NCBI GenBank assembly: GCA_021521415.1
Contig: JAIQDT010002050.1
Location: 186,001-250,000 of the forward strand
Source: Bidens hawaiensis
Lineage: Eukaryota; Streptophyta; Magnoliopsida; Asterales; Asteraceae
DNA: 64,000 bases
Direction: 5' to 3'
Part shown: in pieces, positions 11,370 through 24,557 of the stretch
Layout of the letters: each line of letters starts with the position of its first letter
Numbering within the stretch: position 1 is the first letter of the stretch
The notes under the pieces: generated by a model
The model's input: only the letters and a program-made list of their open reading frames with translations
What the model was told of the DNA's origin: nothing
Databases searched by the model: none
Position numbers and translations under genes: made by a program

Positions 11370-11835
11370 AACGAATTGCCTCTCTAATTCGTTATAGATA
11401 TACACCCATTCGTTAACTTAATTCGTGCTCTCCATTTGTTAAAAATTAAACTCCAATTCGTTATAAATATCCACCATTCATCAACCATTCACTGATTCGT
11501 TACATACTTAACGAATCTGCTCAATTCGTTATAACTTACCATTCTAATTCGTTATAACAGTTACACGAATGGCCTCCCATTCGTTAAGAATTCAATTCGT
11601 CATACACATAACGAATCATCTTAATTCGTTACCAATACCTTAACGAATTAGCATAACGAATTGCCGTAATTCGTTACCTTTAACTTAAAGAATTAACTTA
11701 ACGAAGTAACTTAATTCGTGATTATTACCTTAACGAATTAACTCTTAATTCGTTAAATTTTCCTTAACGAATTGCTACAGTAGATTCGTTAGACTCCTTA
11801 ACGAATTAGCTACAGTAACAACGAATCAGGTTGTT
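11370..11835 (-). repeat. AACGAATT motif array, E2 3' region
   Basis: Dense alternation of AACGAATT and AATTCGTT with short spacers, both orientations. The same motif fills the E2 LTRs and the leader at 20292-20882, so it is family-specific. Confidence 0.85.
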
Positions 11836-12430
11836 GGATCTGAACTGCTTCGCCGGAAAAACGTTTTTCGCCTAGAAAAATCAGTTACAAGGCCGGAAAA
11901 ACTCAGATCTGGCCGGATTCTGGAAACTTTGAACTTCATCCATGGTGAAATCATCAATACACCATAATTAACCACCAAAATCACACCGAACACTCGGTTT
12001 TTCATTCTGAACACGAATCTAACATCCAAATAATTTAACAACCACTGAATCATCATAAACAGATTCAAACAATAACATACTCTTCCATGGTGAATCACTC
12101 AACTCACCATAAATTAACACCAAATTACACCAGTAGATTCGTATTCCCTTAACTAACAAGAATCTACCATCAATTTGACTTAACAATCATTGAATTGATC
12201 CAAATCTGATCAATCTGTGACCATGCTCTTCCATAGCATATCCTTCAATACACCATAACTTAACCTCAAATTACACAGGAAGTTCCCTCTTCCATCAATA
12301 AACACAAATTCCCACTCAAATCCACTAATAACACACTAATTTACTCCAGATCTGACCAAAAACCCGAAGAACACGAAAAACACGAAAAACTCAGATTCAT
12401 ACCTTAATTGAAGTATCGAGATCAGCTCCT
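11836..12430 (-). other. Second leader-like segment of E2
   Basis: Read on the minus strand it begins right after a second PBS (12431-12442) and runs into the AACGAATT array. In style it resembles the true leader (20900-21340). The 90-codon frame at 11826-12098 has no recognisable motif. See the finding on the duplicated PBS and leader. Confidence 0.45.
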
Positions 12431-12442
12431 GCTCTGATACCA
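12431..12442 (-). promoter_or_regulatory. Second primer-binding-site-like sequence in E2
   Basis: The complement of GCTCTGATACCA is TGGTATCAGAGC, an exact initiator tRNA-Met PBS core. It lies 3' of pol, where no PBS is expected. Confidence 0.6.
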
Positions 12443-13671
12443 ATTGTAGTTTTGAGCAATGCATCAAGTTTCCTTTACTGTGAGTGAGTATGCACTAGTC
12501 CATCTGTCGGCTTACATACATTTTGTCCCCTGGGGTCCGTTTCTTATTGGTATTGAGACGCGCGCAAGGGAGGAACAATTGTATGACTAACAGCGGATTT
12601 TGATCAAGTCAGTAATTTGGATTGTACGAAGTACAGCAGTGATCAAGTTTAATGACTTTGGGTTTGCTCTAAAAGCGAGTGAAATATTCATGCATATGAA
12701 TACCCAGATGATTAAGCCGCATAAAGACTCACATTGTCCAGAATCCTAACGCTTGTTATTTGCTTTATTATATTTTTGGGTGATCAACAACTATAAGGCT
12801 TGAGTATGACCGGTTATTACATTTCTGCCATCCTCACCGAGACTTTTGCTAGAGACTAACACCTCTTTCAATTTGGCTTTGCTTTAGGTTTGTATCACTT
12901 ACTTTACTCTAATAGCTTGTTTAAAACCTATCAATGCACCAATGATTAAGCACTCATTCTTTTAGGCTTATTTATTTCTGGATTTGGGGTCAAATAATCA
13001 ATGTACTAATCATTTTCTCTTTTTGATTCAAAACTCAAAATTTTGAGGAGCATAAAACAAAATGAATTTAATTGCCCCAGTTAATTTAAGTTCATAAATT
13101 AATGGCTATCCTATTCATCTACAAGTAGATAACAGGACCAATACATGCAAGCATGCTTCACAAACTTAAATAACTGACATAATTCTCAGCTAAAATAAAA
13201 TAGAAAGCTTAATGAACGCCCCAAGTACTTTCCATTTGTCAGGTGAATGGCTAACCCGAATATTTACATGAAATTATCAGGACCAAACATATACAAATAT
13301 ATGTCCTTCAAAATAGAAGCAAATGACATAATTTTCAGCGAACATAAGCAAAAATATTTTTGGTTTTTCTCTTTACAAACTAAAGACACAATCTTTTTGT
13401 CTTTTCGGATTTTTCTTTACAAAACGAGAAAAGATTCACATTCTTTTTGACTTTTTTAGAATTTTCTAATTTTAAAATGTTTTTAGTTTTTCAAATATTA
13501 AAATAAAACAAGAAAGGACATAATATTATTGATTTTTGAAAATTTTCTGATGTTTTTGGATTTTATCTATACAAACACAAAGCACAATATTTTTGTATTT
13601 TTCTAAGATTCACTCCATAAAACCTAAAAACAAAATAAAATTTAAACTAGAACAAACTAAAATAAAGATAG
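12443..13671 (-). other. E2 post-pol non-coding region
   Basis: AT-rich, no convincing ORF. Around 12570-12620, read on the minus strand, it faintly resembles the conserved post-pol block of EA and E1 (a GTTAG..ATAC..TTCCT run). The short + frame at 13247-13450 looks random. Confidence 0.4.
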
Positions 13672-16600
13672 TTATCCTAATTTTAGAATCTCAACAAGGG
13701 TCTTCAATCCATTTAAACCAAGCAGAAAGTTAAAACGTGTTTTATCAAAGGCTCTGGTAAATAGATCGGCTTTTTGAAAATCAGTATGTACTTTCTCAAG
13801 GTCAATTAATTTCTTTTCATAACAATCCCGTATAAAATGATATCGAATTTCGATATGTTTCGTTTTAGAATGTTGTACGGGATTCTTGGTGATACTAATA
13901 GCAGCAGAATTATCAATCAAGATGGGAGTAGTAAGAAACTTCAAACCGTAGTCCCAAAGATGTTGTTGAATCCATAAAACCTGGGAACAACAACTCGAGG
14001 CTGCAACATATTCAGCTTTGGCGGTTGAAGTGGAGACCGTTGTCTGCTTCTTACACTGCCAGGAAACAAGCCGGTTTCCTAAGAATTGACATCCCGCTGT
14101 AGTATACTTGAAGTTGATCTTGCACCCTCCATAGTCTGAGTCTGAGTAAGCGGTAAGATCGAAAGTATCATCTTTGGGGTACCATAACCCGATGTTAGGA
14201 TTTCCCTTTAGATATTGCAGAATACGCTTGACCGCTTCCAGGTGAGTCACTCGGGGACTAGCTTGGTACCTAGCACATAAACAAACAGCAAACATTATGT
14301 CGGGTCAAGAAGCAGTTAAATACATTAAAGAACCAATCATAGCACGATAGAGGGTCGGATCAACGGTATCCTCCAATTCATCCGGTGATAAATTGTGACC
14401 CACGGGAAGAGGAGTAAAAGGGATTTTTCCGGCAGTAATCTTGAATAGACTCAAGACATCGTTCACGTATTTTGTCTGATGAATGAAGATTCCCTTTGTA
14501 GACTGATGAACCTACAACCCTAAAAAGAAATTCATTTCTCCCATCGAACTCATCTCGAACTTGGTTTGCATTGACTTCTCGAATTCCTTACACAACGTGT
14601 CGTTTGTAGACCCAAAGATAATGTCATCAACATAAATTTGAACGAGGAGAAGATCATCACCAATATTCTTATAAAAAAAAGTGCAGTCAACAGTTCCATG
14701 TTTGAAACCATTATCCGTCAGATGGTTGGCGAGCGTGCCATACCAAGCTCTCGGGGCTTGATGTAGACCATATAATGCCTTGTTTAATCGTTAAACACGA
14801 TCAGGATAATCAAGATCTTCAAAACCAAGAGGTTGTAACAAAAACACTTCCTCATGAAGTTTACCATTGAGAAAAGCACTTTTAACATCCATTTGATACA
14901 CCTTAATATTCTTGTAAGCAGCATATGCCAGGAAGATTCGAATCGACTCTAATCTTGCAACTGGAGCATAAACTTCAGTGTAATCAATACCCTCTTGCTG
15001 ATGAAAACCTTGTACCACTAAACGTGCCTTGTTTCTCACAATTACCCCACAATCATCTTTCTTACATTTATATACCCACTTTGTCGGAATCGCTTTCTTG
15101 TTTCTAGCAGGTTTATCGATAAGATCCCAAACACTTAAACGAGCAAATTGCTGTAATTCTTCTTGCATAGCTTCTACCCAAGAAGGATCTTGAAGTGCCA
15201 CACGCGGAGTCGTTGGCTCAACTTGAGATAGAAAACAAGTGAATTTAGCAACAGTTACAATTCCAGACGAGTGTAAGTCAGCATAAGCACATAAGACATT
15301 ATTTTCACTTGAAGAAGCAACTTGACGACGAGTTTGAACTCCCACATCTAGTTCTCCAATAATGTTTTCTTGTGGATGGTAATTATGAATCCTGAGAGTA
15401 GAATTTTCAGAAACAACAACATTTTCAAATAAATTAGTGTAATGTTCACCCAATTCAGGAGATGAAACATCACTATCAAGTTCAATAACTTGATCTACAA
15501 CAGCATTCTCATCAGATGAAGTAGAAGCATTAGGAGACTCATTGTCAGGTTCTTAAGTTGGAGCAACAATTGGTGCTTCAACATCATTTGAACTTGCAAA
15601 CCTTGGAATTTACAAATGTTCTTCAAAATAAGCACGAATTAAATCTTCATCTGGATGATCAGTTGTTGGAGTAAATGAATTAAATAGACCATCGTAGTCA
15701 AACATCCAGTCGGGACCTTTTCCTTGAGAAGGAGTAGTGTAATTTTGACAGTCCACATGGTACCATTCTTCAACACAACCGGACGTAAAGTTAAACACTC
15801 TTTTCTTTGGTGACGCATTCCCCAAGAAATAACCTTCAATGGCTTTTTCATCAAACTTTCCCACATCCTTTTTCAACATAGTACACGGACACCCAAAAGG
15901 TTCCAAGTACTTTAAATTAGGTTTACGATTATTCAACAATTCATAACTGGTCTTCTTGAGTCTTTTCACAGTTAGAACTCGATTGAGTGTATAGCAAGCA
16001 GTATTCACCGCCTCATTCCAAAACTGGGCAGGAAGCTTTGAGTCAGCAAGCATCGTTCTAGCAGTTTCAATCAACGTTCCATTCTTTCTTTCAGCTACAC
16101 CGTTCTGTTGTGGTACATATGGGGCACTGTATTCTCAATGAATTCCTTTTTGGATACAAAAGAAATCAATACAGTATTTTTAAATTCAGTACCATTATCA
16201 CTTCGAATTCTCCTCACTTTCAGTTTGTATAGTGATTCGATCTTAGTGATTAGATTTTGAACAAGACCCGGTGTTTGATCTTTTGAACTCATAAAAGAGA
16301 CCCATGAATATCGTGAATAATCATCTTTAACTACTAGACAATACCAGTCTCCAGAAATACTCGCACGATTTACTGGATCAAATAAATCCATATGAAGTCG
16401 CACGATTTACTGTATCAATGGAATTTAATAACTTAGATGGGTGTGATTTCTTCTTCTGTTTGCCCTTTTTGCAAGCAACACAGTGATCTGATAATTTAAA
16501 ATTCTTTAATGAAACACCCTCTACCAAGTTGTTTGCCGTTAAGTAGTTCATCTTTCGAACATGTATGTGACCCATTCTTCGATGCCAAAGCACTGAGTCT

Positions 16601-16992
16601 TTCTCGGTCGCTTTCAAGACAAAACACGTTTCGATCGATGTAGATACTTTAGAACTCATATTCAAGACATAAATATCATTTGATCGAGGTGATCTCATGA
16701 CAACCATGTCCTCGGGAATCACGTAACCCGGTGTCAAAATCAGACACTCTTTATCTGTAAATACTGTAGTGTATTGCTTATCACAGATTTGTGACACACT
16801 CAATAAATTATGATCCACTTTATCACAATAGTTAACCTTCTCAAAAGTAATCTTCCCATTTGAAACATCACCTTCTTGTGTAATCATACCCCCAGAATTC
16901 CCAGCAAACGCCACATAACCTCCTTGAATATTTCTCACATTTGTTAAGAGATTGAGATTCCCAGTAATATGACGAGAACATCCACTATCCAT
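13672..16992 (-). pseudogene. pol: E2 copia pol, decayed
   Basis: Read from right to left the domains are in copia order. Protease has DSGCSRHITG (start of 16992-16378). GAG-pre-integrase follows with LWHRRMGHIH and CVACKKGKQ. Integrase is split over 16403-16095 (RSDNGTEF) and 16074-15610. RT spans 15453-14791 ([20 protein letters not shown]) and continues to an intact YVDD at 14623-14634. RNase H is in 14295-13672 (YSDSDYGG, SWQCKKQT). Stops and shifts separate these pieces, for example TAA after DYPDRV near 14790, TAG within the RT and TGA in the position before PDIMF near 14300. The catalytic motifs survive but the polyprotein cannot be made whole. The order and pre-integrase sequence match EA, so it is the same broad Sirevirus-like lineage. 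Confidence 0.85.
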
Positions 16993-17028
16993 GATCCATT
17001 TTTCACTAGAAATGGTCTTGGATGTACC

Positions 17029-17050
17029 CTACACACAAAAAAAAAAATGA
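17029..17050 (-). promoter_or_regulatory. Splice-acceptor-like site between gag and pol in E2
   Basis: On the minus strand a T-rich run then GTGTGTAG lies directly after the gag stop, with AG at 17030-17029. The next base opens the pol frame in phase 0 (GTSKTISSEKW then the protease DSG). EA has a site in the same place. Function is inferred. Confidence 0.4.
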
Positions 17051-20000
17051 TTAGTTCAAAAAGGCAGCCCAGGCCTCGGTCTTGGGCACCTTTTGGTTTC
17101 CTTGAGAAAAGTTAACTTTAGTTGCATTCAATTGTTGTTCAGCAACTTGAGAATAAGTTACAGGTTTCTTAGACTTTCGTCTTAGATACGCAGCTTGAAC
17201 CACATTTGAATTAACATTTTTGCATAATGGTTCAGTAGGAATAAACTTAGGTTTAACAGAACCATGAGTTTCATTCACATGAACAACTTTTCGAGGATGT
17301 ACATTTGAAAACATAATATGAGTATCATCAGCATACGACACAGGTCGTTTCAGAATCTCCTTTACCAATGGAACCGGTTTGGAGTGGTCCTTGATAAAAG
17401 GATGAAGATTCTGATAGTTCTTCTGGCCACAATTTCTTACTACATGACCTTGTTGACCGCAAAGAAAACAACTTCGCATGTCAACATGATGATGTTGAAA
17501 ATTTGTTGGAACATGTGACACAGATGATGACTGATGACTCACATTTTTGGTCATACTCTTAGCAAAATCATCAGATAATTCAGATTTCTTTTTCAAGTAA
17601 AAATCTAAATTAGAACAATTTGAAAAACTTTTCAACGTATCTGTTCCAGTTGACTTCACAAATTGAATTTTTTTGCTTGTTTTAATACTTGCTTTGCTTT
17701 AGTCAATGGATCAGATGGAACTGATGTTTTTGCTTGAGCATACTGACGTTCAAGTTTACGAACCTTGGAAGTTTCATTGTGAAACAAACTCTCAATCTGT
17801 TAAGGTTTAATGATACTTATTGGGATGTCTTTCTCAAAGAACATTGTGTCCATCCCCTTTAACTTAAAAACACGAGCAGATGACGGCTTAGATGCATTAA
17901 GATTTAAGAAACGCAACAAATCCTCATCAGAAATTTTGGGTTTTTCTGGTTTCTTAGCCTTCACTGGTTTGACAAGAACATCTTGTGTCATTTTAGTTGT
18001 ATGCGAACCATACATAGCTTCCTCAAATTCATGAGGTTCACAAAGTATGTAATTAGAACTTGGAATGTTCTTGTTCTTGTGTATAACTTCAGGTTCAAAC
18101 ACATCCTCAATGATAACTTTGTCAGCATTTTCAACAAAAACTTTGTTGCTTTGAACATGAGGTTTTTGAATTGAAGATTGGGGTTTAAAACCTTTAGTAG
18201 AAACAGGTTTTGATTTTTCTGAAATCACAGGTTCTTTAAGAAGAACATCTTCCAAAGTTGGAGCAAAATGATTAATTTTATAATCATTGTGAAATGGTGG
18301 TGGAATTTCAATAAAACCTATACCTTTCTTTGAATCCTTTTGTTTTCCAGAAACTTCGATAATTTCATTCAATAAAAAAGAGGAATTTCGAAATTTACCC
18401 AATTTATTCTTTAACTCAAGAACCTCATTCTCAAGCTCGGTTATCTTCAAACGATGTTTCAAAATTTCTTGAAACTTTTGATCATTAATTGTCATTTTTA
18501 CTGATAACTCAGCTTTGAGATCATGGTTACTTTTCGACAATGCTTCAATCTTTTCACGAGATCTCATTTGAGATTCGAGAGATTGTTGATAAGTATCCTT
18601 TAGAGAAGCAATTTCTCTCACTTAATTGTCATTGTGATTCTTTAAAGATTCTAACTTAGGTTTGTTAGATTCACATTCAACACAATTTACTTTAACAGAT
18701 GGTGTAGCAGAAATAGAATGACTAATCTCATTTATCTTAGCCATGCACGCAAAGACTGTTGTAGGCTTGTCACAGGAATCATCAGAATCCGATCCAGAGT
18801 CATTATCAAAAGACACCTCACTTCCACAAGCATCATGAAAATCTTGAGTCAACCCGAACAAAGCCAGATTAGCTTGAGTATAGTTGCACAATAATTGTTG
18901 TAACCAATCATCTCCATTAGCTAACATTGCTTGTGACCCAGAACTTGATGGCTTTTTCTCAGCATCATTACCTCGTGGTGTTGAAGAGTTTGAACTTTGA
19001 CCACGAGGACCATTATACTCCTTTTTTGGTTTGTCACATTCTTTTGCAAAATGTCCGAATTCTTGACAATTATAACATTTCACCTTCAACTTGTCAAATC
19101 CCAACTTCTTGTTCAGGCAGGAAGATCTTTTCTGGTTCTTTGCATGAATCTTTTCACCTTACGAACAATCATTGCCATGTTCCACTTTAAATCCATGATT
19201 TCTAAGTCATCTGGATCAATCTGATCATAGTCTTCATCAGTTAGATCACTAGTGGCAATTTTTCTACTCGCCAGATTTTCATAAGAAGTCATGAAAGCTG
19301 ATAAGAAGGCAAAATTTTGTTCAGCTTCTTTCATGTTGACGTTTGGAGGTGGAGCAAACTGACTTGCAGTGGATGAACTTCATGAACCAGCAGAAACATT
19401 TGGTGATCCAGAGTTACCAGCAGTATAAAAACATGCTCTGGGATCACTGTAGATGGTTGTTTCATTTTCTTTTGCATTCTGAGTCAAAAATGCAGTAATT
19501 GGTGAAATGGTGGAACTCAGAGGCATGCTACCACCATAGAAAGCGGGATCTTGACTTTCCTTGGATGACTTTTGACATTTGAGATCATACTCACGAGCTT
19601 CAATATTTTATAAAAACTCACTTGCAGTCAAGTCTTCATTGAAATAACTGTTTTCTTTTAATACCATTAGAAAAGTAGAGTACGAAATTGGTAATGCACT
19701 CTTAATAGTATCCATCTTGTCAATCTCAGAAATTTCCAACTTCATTTTATCCATTTCGGCAATCAAGTGATTGAATCTCGTTGTCATCTCTTCAACCGTT
19801 TCACCTTTGAGTAAATTAAAGTTTCTGAATTGAAACTTAAGCATCACCTTTTGCTTTCAGCTGTGTTTCCCATACTTATCATTCGGGTATGTTGAAACAA
19901 AGAAGCACAAATTTTTATACTACCCACCTGGTGAAAAATATTTTCTGGTAAAGCCATGGTTAGAGTAGAATATGCTTTTGTCTCTATCTCTAGTGCCTTA

Positions 20001-20268
20001 TTCTCTTCTTATGAGTATTGAGATATAGCTTTAGGTCTGAATCCGATAGTCTCATCTCCAATCATAGGAACAGTATAACTTCATCTAAACAATATGAGCA
20101 GTCAGGATGAACTGATCCTAGATGAGCATGAAACCTAGGTTCCCATTTGGCAAAGTCACTGAACTTCATCAATCTTGGACATTTAGAATGTGAACCTATC
20201 TCGGTATCAAGTTGCAACATTTATTGCATTAACATGTTTTGAGAAGCTAATGCATACATACCGGCCAT
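17051..20268 (-). pseudogene. gag: E2 copia gag, decayed
   Basis: A start like that of plant copia Gag (MAGMYALASQ) lies at 20268 on the minus strand, with stops soon after. Surviving segments are 19847-19608 (core with FNLLKGETVEEMTTRFNHLI), 19334-19113 (DEDYDQIDPDDLEIMDLKW), 19104-18622 (first zinc knuckle CYNCQEFGHFAKEC), 18621-17800 (coiled-coil-like, Lys/Glu-rich) and 17659-17051 (second knuckle CFLCGQQGHVVRNC). Two distant knuckles and the DYDQID block are shared with EA Gag. At least four breaks make it non-functional. Confidence 0.8.
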
Positions 20269-20291
20269 TTTTGACAAGTTTCAAAAATCTT

Positions 20292-20882
20292 TAACGAATT
20301 AGGTTAATGAATAGTGAACAGTAGATTAACGAACAGTAAGCATTTGTAGCGAACTGTAAACAGTAGATTAACGAATCAAATCTTAACGAAGCTAAGATTG
20401 ATCAGAAAGCGAATCAAGCTTGATCTTAACGAATCAATTCAACGAATCAGAAAGTCAACGAATCAGATTTAACAATAAGTCAAATTAACGGATTGACTAA
20501 CGAATCAGCTAGAGAATTGATAAGAGGAATCTTGACGAATTAGAAAGTATTCAGTAACGAAATGCTAAGAAAGACTTAGCGAAATAGATAACGAACCAGC
20601 TACAGTTGATAGCGAATCAACTATAGCGAATCAGGTTGTTACAACGGTTTGTAACAAACTCTGACACCTAATTCCACGTGGCAAAGGTTGTTATGACACA
20701 AATTACAAGGTAGACGCGTGTCACACGAATCTGTTAACCCAAATCACGAATTAGATAACACGAATCAACTATTGATGCGAACTAGTTAGCGAATTACTTG
20801 GAGTTAATAACGAATCGACTAACTGAGATAACGAATCTAAGTGAACAAGATAACGAATCAACATAAAGATGATAACGAATCA
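20292..20882 (-). repeat. AACGAATC motif array in E2 leader
   Basis: Many copies of AACGAATC, AACGAATT and GCGAATC, mostly in one orientation on the + strand, between the PBS-proximal leader and gag. Same family motif as in the LTR. Confidence 0.8.
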
Positions 20883-21340
20883 TGTTCATCTTCAAATCTT
20901 CAAAGAAGATTTCTAGATTTTCTGGAAATGAAGAACACGAAACCCAGAAACTCGGAATACACAAATTCGTAATACTACCTCAATTCTTAACCAAAACGTA
21001 CAAATAATATACCAAACGACTCGTAAATCGATCGCGAATCTAAAATATCTAAACTCGTAACCAATTAACTCCGATTACCAGTCTAATTATACCAAAACAC
21101 ACACCCTATTTTAGTTAACCCCGAAATCAATACCGAATCCATCCAAAACCAAACCAAACATCAATTCCAATTCACAATACCTTTCCTATCCCTTAACCAA
21201 CTCAAATCCAGTCCAAACCTACCATATTTCAGTCAATTCAACTCAAATTGATCCAAATTCATCCAAACAGAACACTAGCAATAGATTAAACGTCCAATAC
21301 TCTAAATAACCACCAAATCAAGTGTAATTGAGCCCTGAAA
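20883..21340 (-). other. E2 5' leader, PBS-proximal
   Basis: AT-rich, non-coding sequence between PBS and motif array. I see no ORF and no obvious splice donor. Confidence 0.6.
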
Positions 21341-21352
21341 GCTCTGATACCA
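21341..21352 (-). promoter_or_regulatory. E2 primer-binding site, initiator tRNA-Met
   Basis: The complement of GCTCTGATACCA is TGGTATCAGAGC, two bases inside the 5' LTR, as expected for copia elements. Confidence 0.9.
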
Positions 21353-21354
21353 CT

Positions 21355-21848
21355 TGTTGAAACCTGCCACGGATCTAGCCGCTAATACGATACGTTGATT
21401 ATGCATGAGTTCTAAACGTTAAATTATTACTTTATTGATAAATATGGAGAGAATACATTATGGTGTGGAATAATAACTTATGGAGAACCTCACATCTCTC
21501 ATGTGTGTGAAATCACTTAATTATGAGCATAGAACCACCTATTTATAGGCCACATGCTCCATTCGTTAAGTTAACTCTAATTAGTTATGCCTCCATAACG
21601 AATTAGACTCCATTCGTCAACAGACCATGACGAATGGTGTTAACTTAACGAACCAGCCCTCATTCGTTATGCTTTCATAACGAATGGAATTATAAGCTTA
21701 ACGAACTACCTAGTCTATAACGAATGGACCTCATTCGCTATACAATCCATAGCGAATGGACCATTTACATTAAATATACATTAAATACAAAGACTAGACA
21801 ACCTATAACTTATTCGATTGATACGGACAACAATTTCGTGCACTAACA
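21355..21848 (-). mobile_element. 5' LTR of E2 (copia, minus strand)
   Basis: 494 bp, TGTTGAAACC to CTAACA on the + strand, flanked by PBS on one side and TSD aagag (21849-21853) on the other. TATAAATA is the complement of 21540-21547. Palindromic ATTCGTT/AACGAAT copies lie at 21560-21770, upstream of the TATA box in the direction of transcription. Confidence 0.9.
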
Positions 21849-22619
21849 AAGAGTGTACGAAATCTAGATTTCATGCATAGAGTTGTGATAATCTTTTGAT
21901 TTCACAAAGGAGTATGTGAACTTGCTTCATTTTTCTCTAGCCCCGCTGTATCAGGTCCAGATATACCAAACTCAGCAAGCTTACCAGCCACAAGTTCCAT
22001 AATTGTTGGCTAACAACGATCAAGTTCAGCCGCATCCAACCATTCTAGCTCCTGCACCACAAGGTGGTCAAACCGCTCAAGCTGCTCAAGCTCCTCAAGA
22101 TACTCATGGGTGTGCTTTCATGATTAATGCCAACCAAGCTCAGCAAAGCGGCAACGTGGTGAACGGTACGCTCCTCGTAAACGACCACTTTGCATCTATC
22201 TTATTTGATACCAGTGCAGATATGAGCTTTATGTCTTTTGAATTTGAACCTTTGCTTGCTAAAGCCCGATCTAAGCTTAGAAAACTTGTATTTTGTTGAG
22301 GTAGCTAATGGTGAGTCTGTATCAATCAACTCTATCATTCGAATTTGCGAATTAAACCTAAATGACCACAAGTTCTCAATTCATCTCATTCATATGCAAT
22401 TGGGAAGCTTTAACATCATAGTAGGCATGGACTGATAATCCTATCATCATGCTGAAATCGTATGCTTCAAGAAGTTCATTTGTATCCCGCTGCCGACGGT
22501 CAACTTCTTTGTGTCTCTGGTGAAAAGCCTTCTTCCTCGAGCCTTAATCTTATAACTTGTTTTTAAGCCCAAACGTACTTACGCAAGAAGTATGTGGCAT
22601 TCGTAGCCCATGTGGTGGA
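21849..22619 (+). pseudogene. G1 gypsy polyprotein, part 1: end of gag and protease
   Basis: After the TSD and the rest of the 90-bp repeat, frame 22003-22299 reads a Gln/Ala-rich gag tail and a retropepsin-like segment with FDTSADMSFMS (DTSA where DSGA or DTGA is usual). A shift near 22290 moves to 22238-22435, ending FNIIVGMD, the conserved end of gypsy proteases. Most of gag is missing: the leader repeats run almost directly into its C-terminal region. It breaks at 22619 in a linker that resumes in frame at 33471. Confidence 0.65.
22615..22619. repeat. TSD of solo LTR X, left copy (gtgga)
   Basis: gtgga occurs here and at 33471-33475. Removing X with one copy restores an open G1 frame across the junction. 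Confidence 0.85.
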
Positions 22620-24552
22620 TGTCACACCCCAACCTACGGCGGAAATGTCGGAGAGTGAACTAATTGCTCACAGCTCTCAATGTACTATCATGCAATATTA
22701 AAAGTGTCAATATCTATTAAATTTTATTAAATAGTCAAGTACATCAAACTCATAAATAAACAAGTAAAATAAACATCCAAAATTAAATTCTTGTATATTC
22801 TTCTCTAACATGCATTCTAAGTTGCTTCAAACAATCTTGATAGTCACGTCGCACGATAACCAGATTTAAGACACTATAATAATAAGTGAAAATAAATTTG
22901 TTCCTGTGAGATATATAGTTAAGCCATAGCATATAACAATCAAGCAAACCATAAAGAAAGGGCTCAACCAATTCCATATAAATGGACATTGGTTACCAAG
23001 CAAGGACTAAATCGTTGCCATAAAAATGGACATCGGTTGGCGAAGATAGTCGTATGATCATGCTATAATGAGGAACATCACCAAAATGCGTTCAAATAAA
23101 GCAAATAAGCAATTAGCAAGTTAGGCAATCTGATAAACACAACAAGGATAAACAGTTGCGTTTGAATACTATATAATATAAAAATCGTTAAGAGTGAAAT
23201 ACTCACCTTAGTAATTTAAGCAAAATATGTGATTCGTTAAGATAAAACGGTAGATCAAGCTCTGCGGGGAATACCGACGAGATATCCTATGTAACAATAA
23301 TTGCGGAAATAAATAACTATAATTTAAATGACGAATCTAAAACTATATAGAGAATTGGAAATTCGATGACCGAGTGAATACTAGCGAAAGTTAATTATCA
23401 CTTTTATTTATCAATTTCATAATAGGTAGCATATTATAAATAAAATACTTATATAAATATATTTTTTATAACATATATAAAAAGATTGTTTTAGCCATTT
23501 AATTAAAATATATTTAGTGTATTTATATATATTTTTATTTAAACAAAATCATTTTTTTTAGATTTTAAATCAATTTTATACACACACACACACACATACA
23601 TAAGCTCTTAAGTAGAGATTTCGGAAATCAATCATGTCAAACTTGTCGATTTTAATAAATTATAAAGTTCATTTATCATTTTATATCCATAATTTTAATT
23701 AAAAGTCTTTAAAAATCTTTAATAACTATCATATATATCCACATATATATAAGTATTTATATATATATATATATATATATGGTTTTAACCAAGGCTCGAG
23801 AAAACGATTAGTTAAGGTGTCGATTTTGAAAGAATATTGGTTTATTTATGATTTTTATAGTATTTATAATATTAATTAGTGATTATATGATTAATTAACA
23901 ATTAATTAAAATGGTTTCAAAAAAATAATGGGTGAGACGGGCCGGGGGTGGCTCGAACCCGCGCCCCGAGCCTTAATGCGATTTATCAAAATTCACCCTA
24001 GCTATTTGGGCTAGGGTGTTAATCTGTTTAAACCCGGATCAGAAAACAAAAAAGCAGAAACAGAAGCGGCCAAGCATACATAAAAACAAGAACATCAAAC
24101 TAATCGAATCGTTACTTGAATGACTAATCAATGTTCGGTCTTATACAAAGCAGATTACGATGATCCTATTGATGTAATTAATTACCTCGTATGCCGCTAT
24201 TTGATAGGTTAATTAAGATTAACAGCAGCTGGCCTAAACAACTTGAAGAACACGATTCGACATATGAGTATAATGAAATTAAGTAAGGGGTTAAGGCCGA
24301 CGAGGGTTAGAGGATTGAAACTTCAAGATTAATTGGACTAATGTGATCGTTTATACGTATTTTGATTTAGGGGGCTAGTTGTAAAACGATCTTCATTATT
24401 GATTTTATCTAATTTACATAATAATAGTGTCTGTTAGGCCGCAAATCGCATGTATAATGAACCCAAAGATTTAATTTCCTATTTTGTATCAAGAATTAAG
24501 GTCCAAGCTACACCATGAAGAAACGGGTTCTTTAAACATGTTTAGGGTTTGG
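22620..24552 (-). mobile_element. Solo LTR X, first part
   Basis: The + strand begins TGTCACACCCC; the far end at 33470 is GTTGTTACA. In minus orientation it would start TGTAACAACTCGGG and end GGTTGGGGTGTGACA, a normal gypsy LTR. With 33200-33470 it is about 2.2 kb. No internal domain, so a solo LTR left by recombination. It includes (CA)n at 23581-23597 and (TA)n at 23758-23780. G2 inserted in it. Confidence 0.7.
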
Positions 24553-24557
24553 TATAT
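24553..24557. repeat. TSD of G2, left copy (tatat)
   Basis: tatat here and tatac at 33195-33199, one substitution apart, bracket the G2 LTRs. Confidence 0.65.

Noticed and set aside
23941..23970. tRNA-like B-box (GGTTCGAGCC on the minus strand) suggesting a SINE or tRNA
   Set aside because: No A-box at the right distance, no cloverleaf and no TSD; it lies inside solo LTR X.
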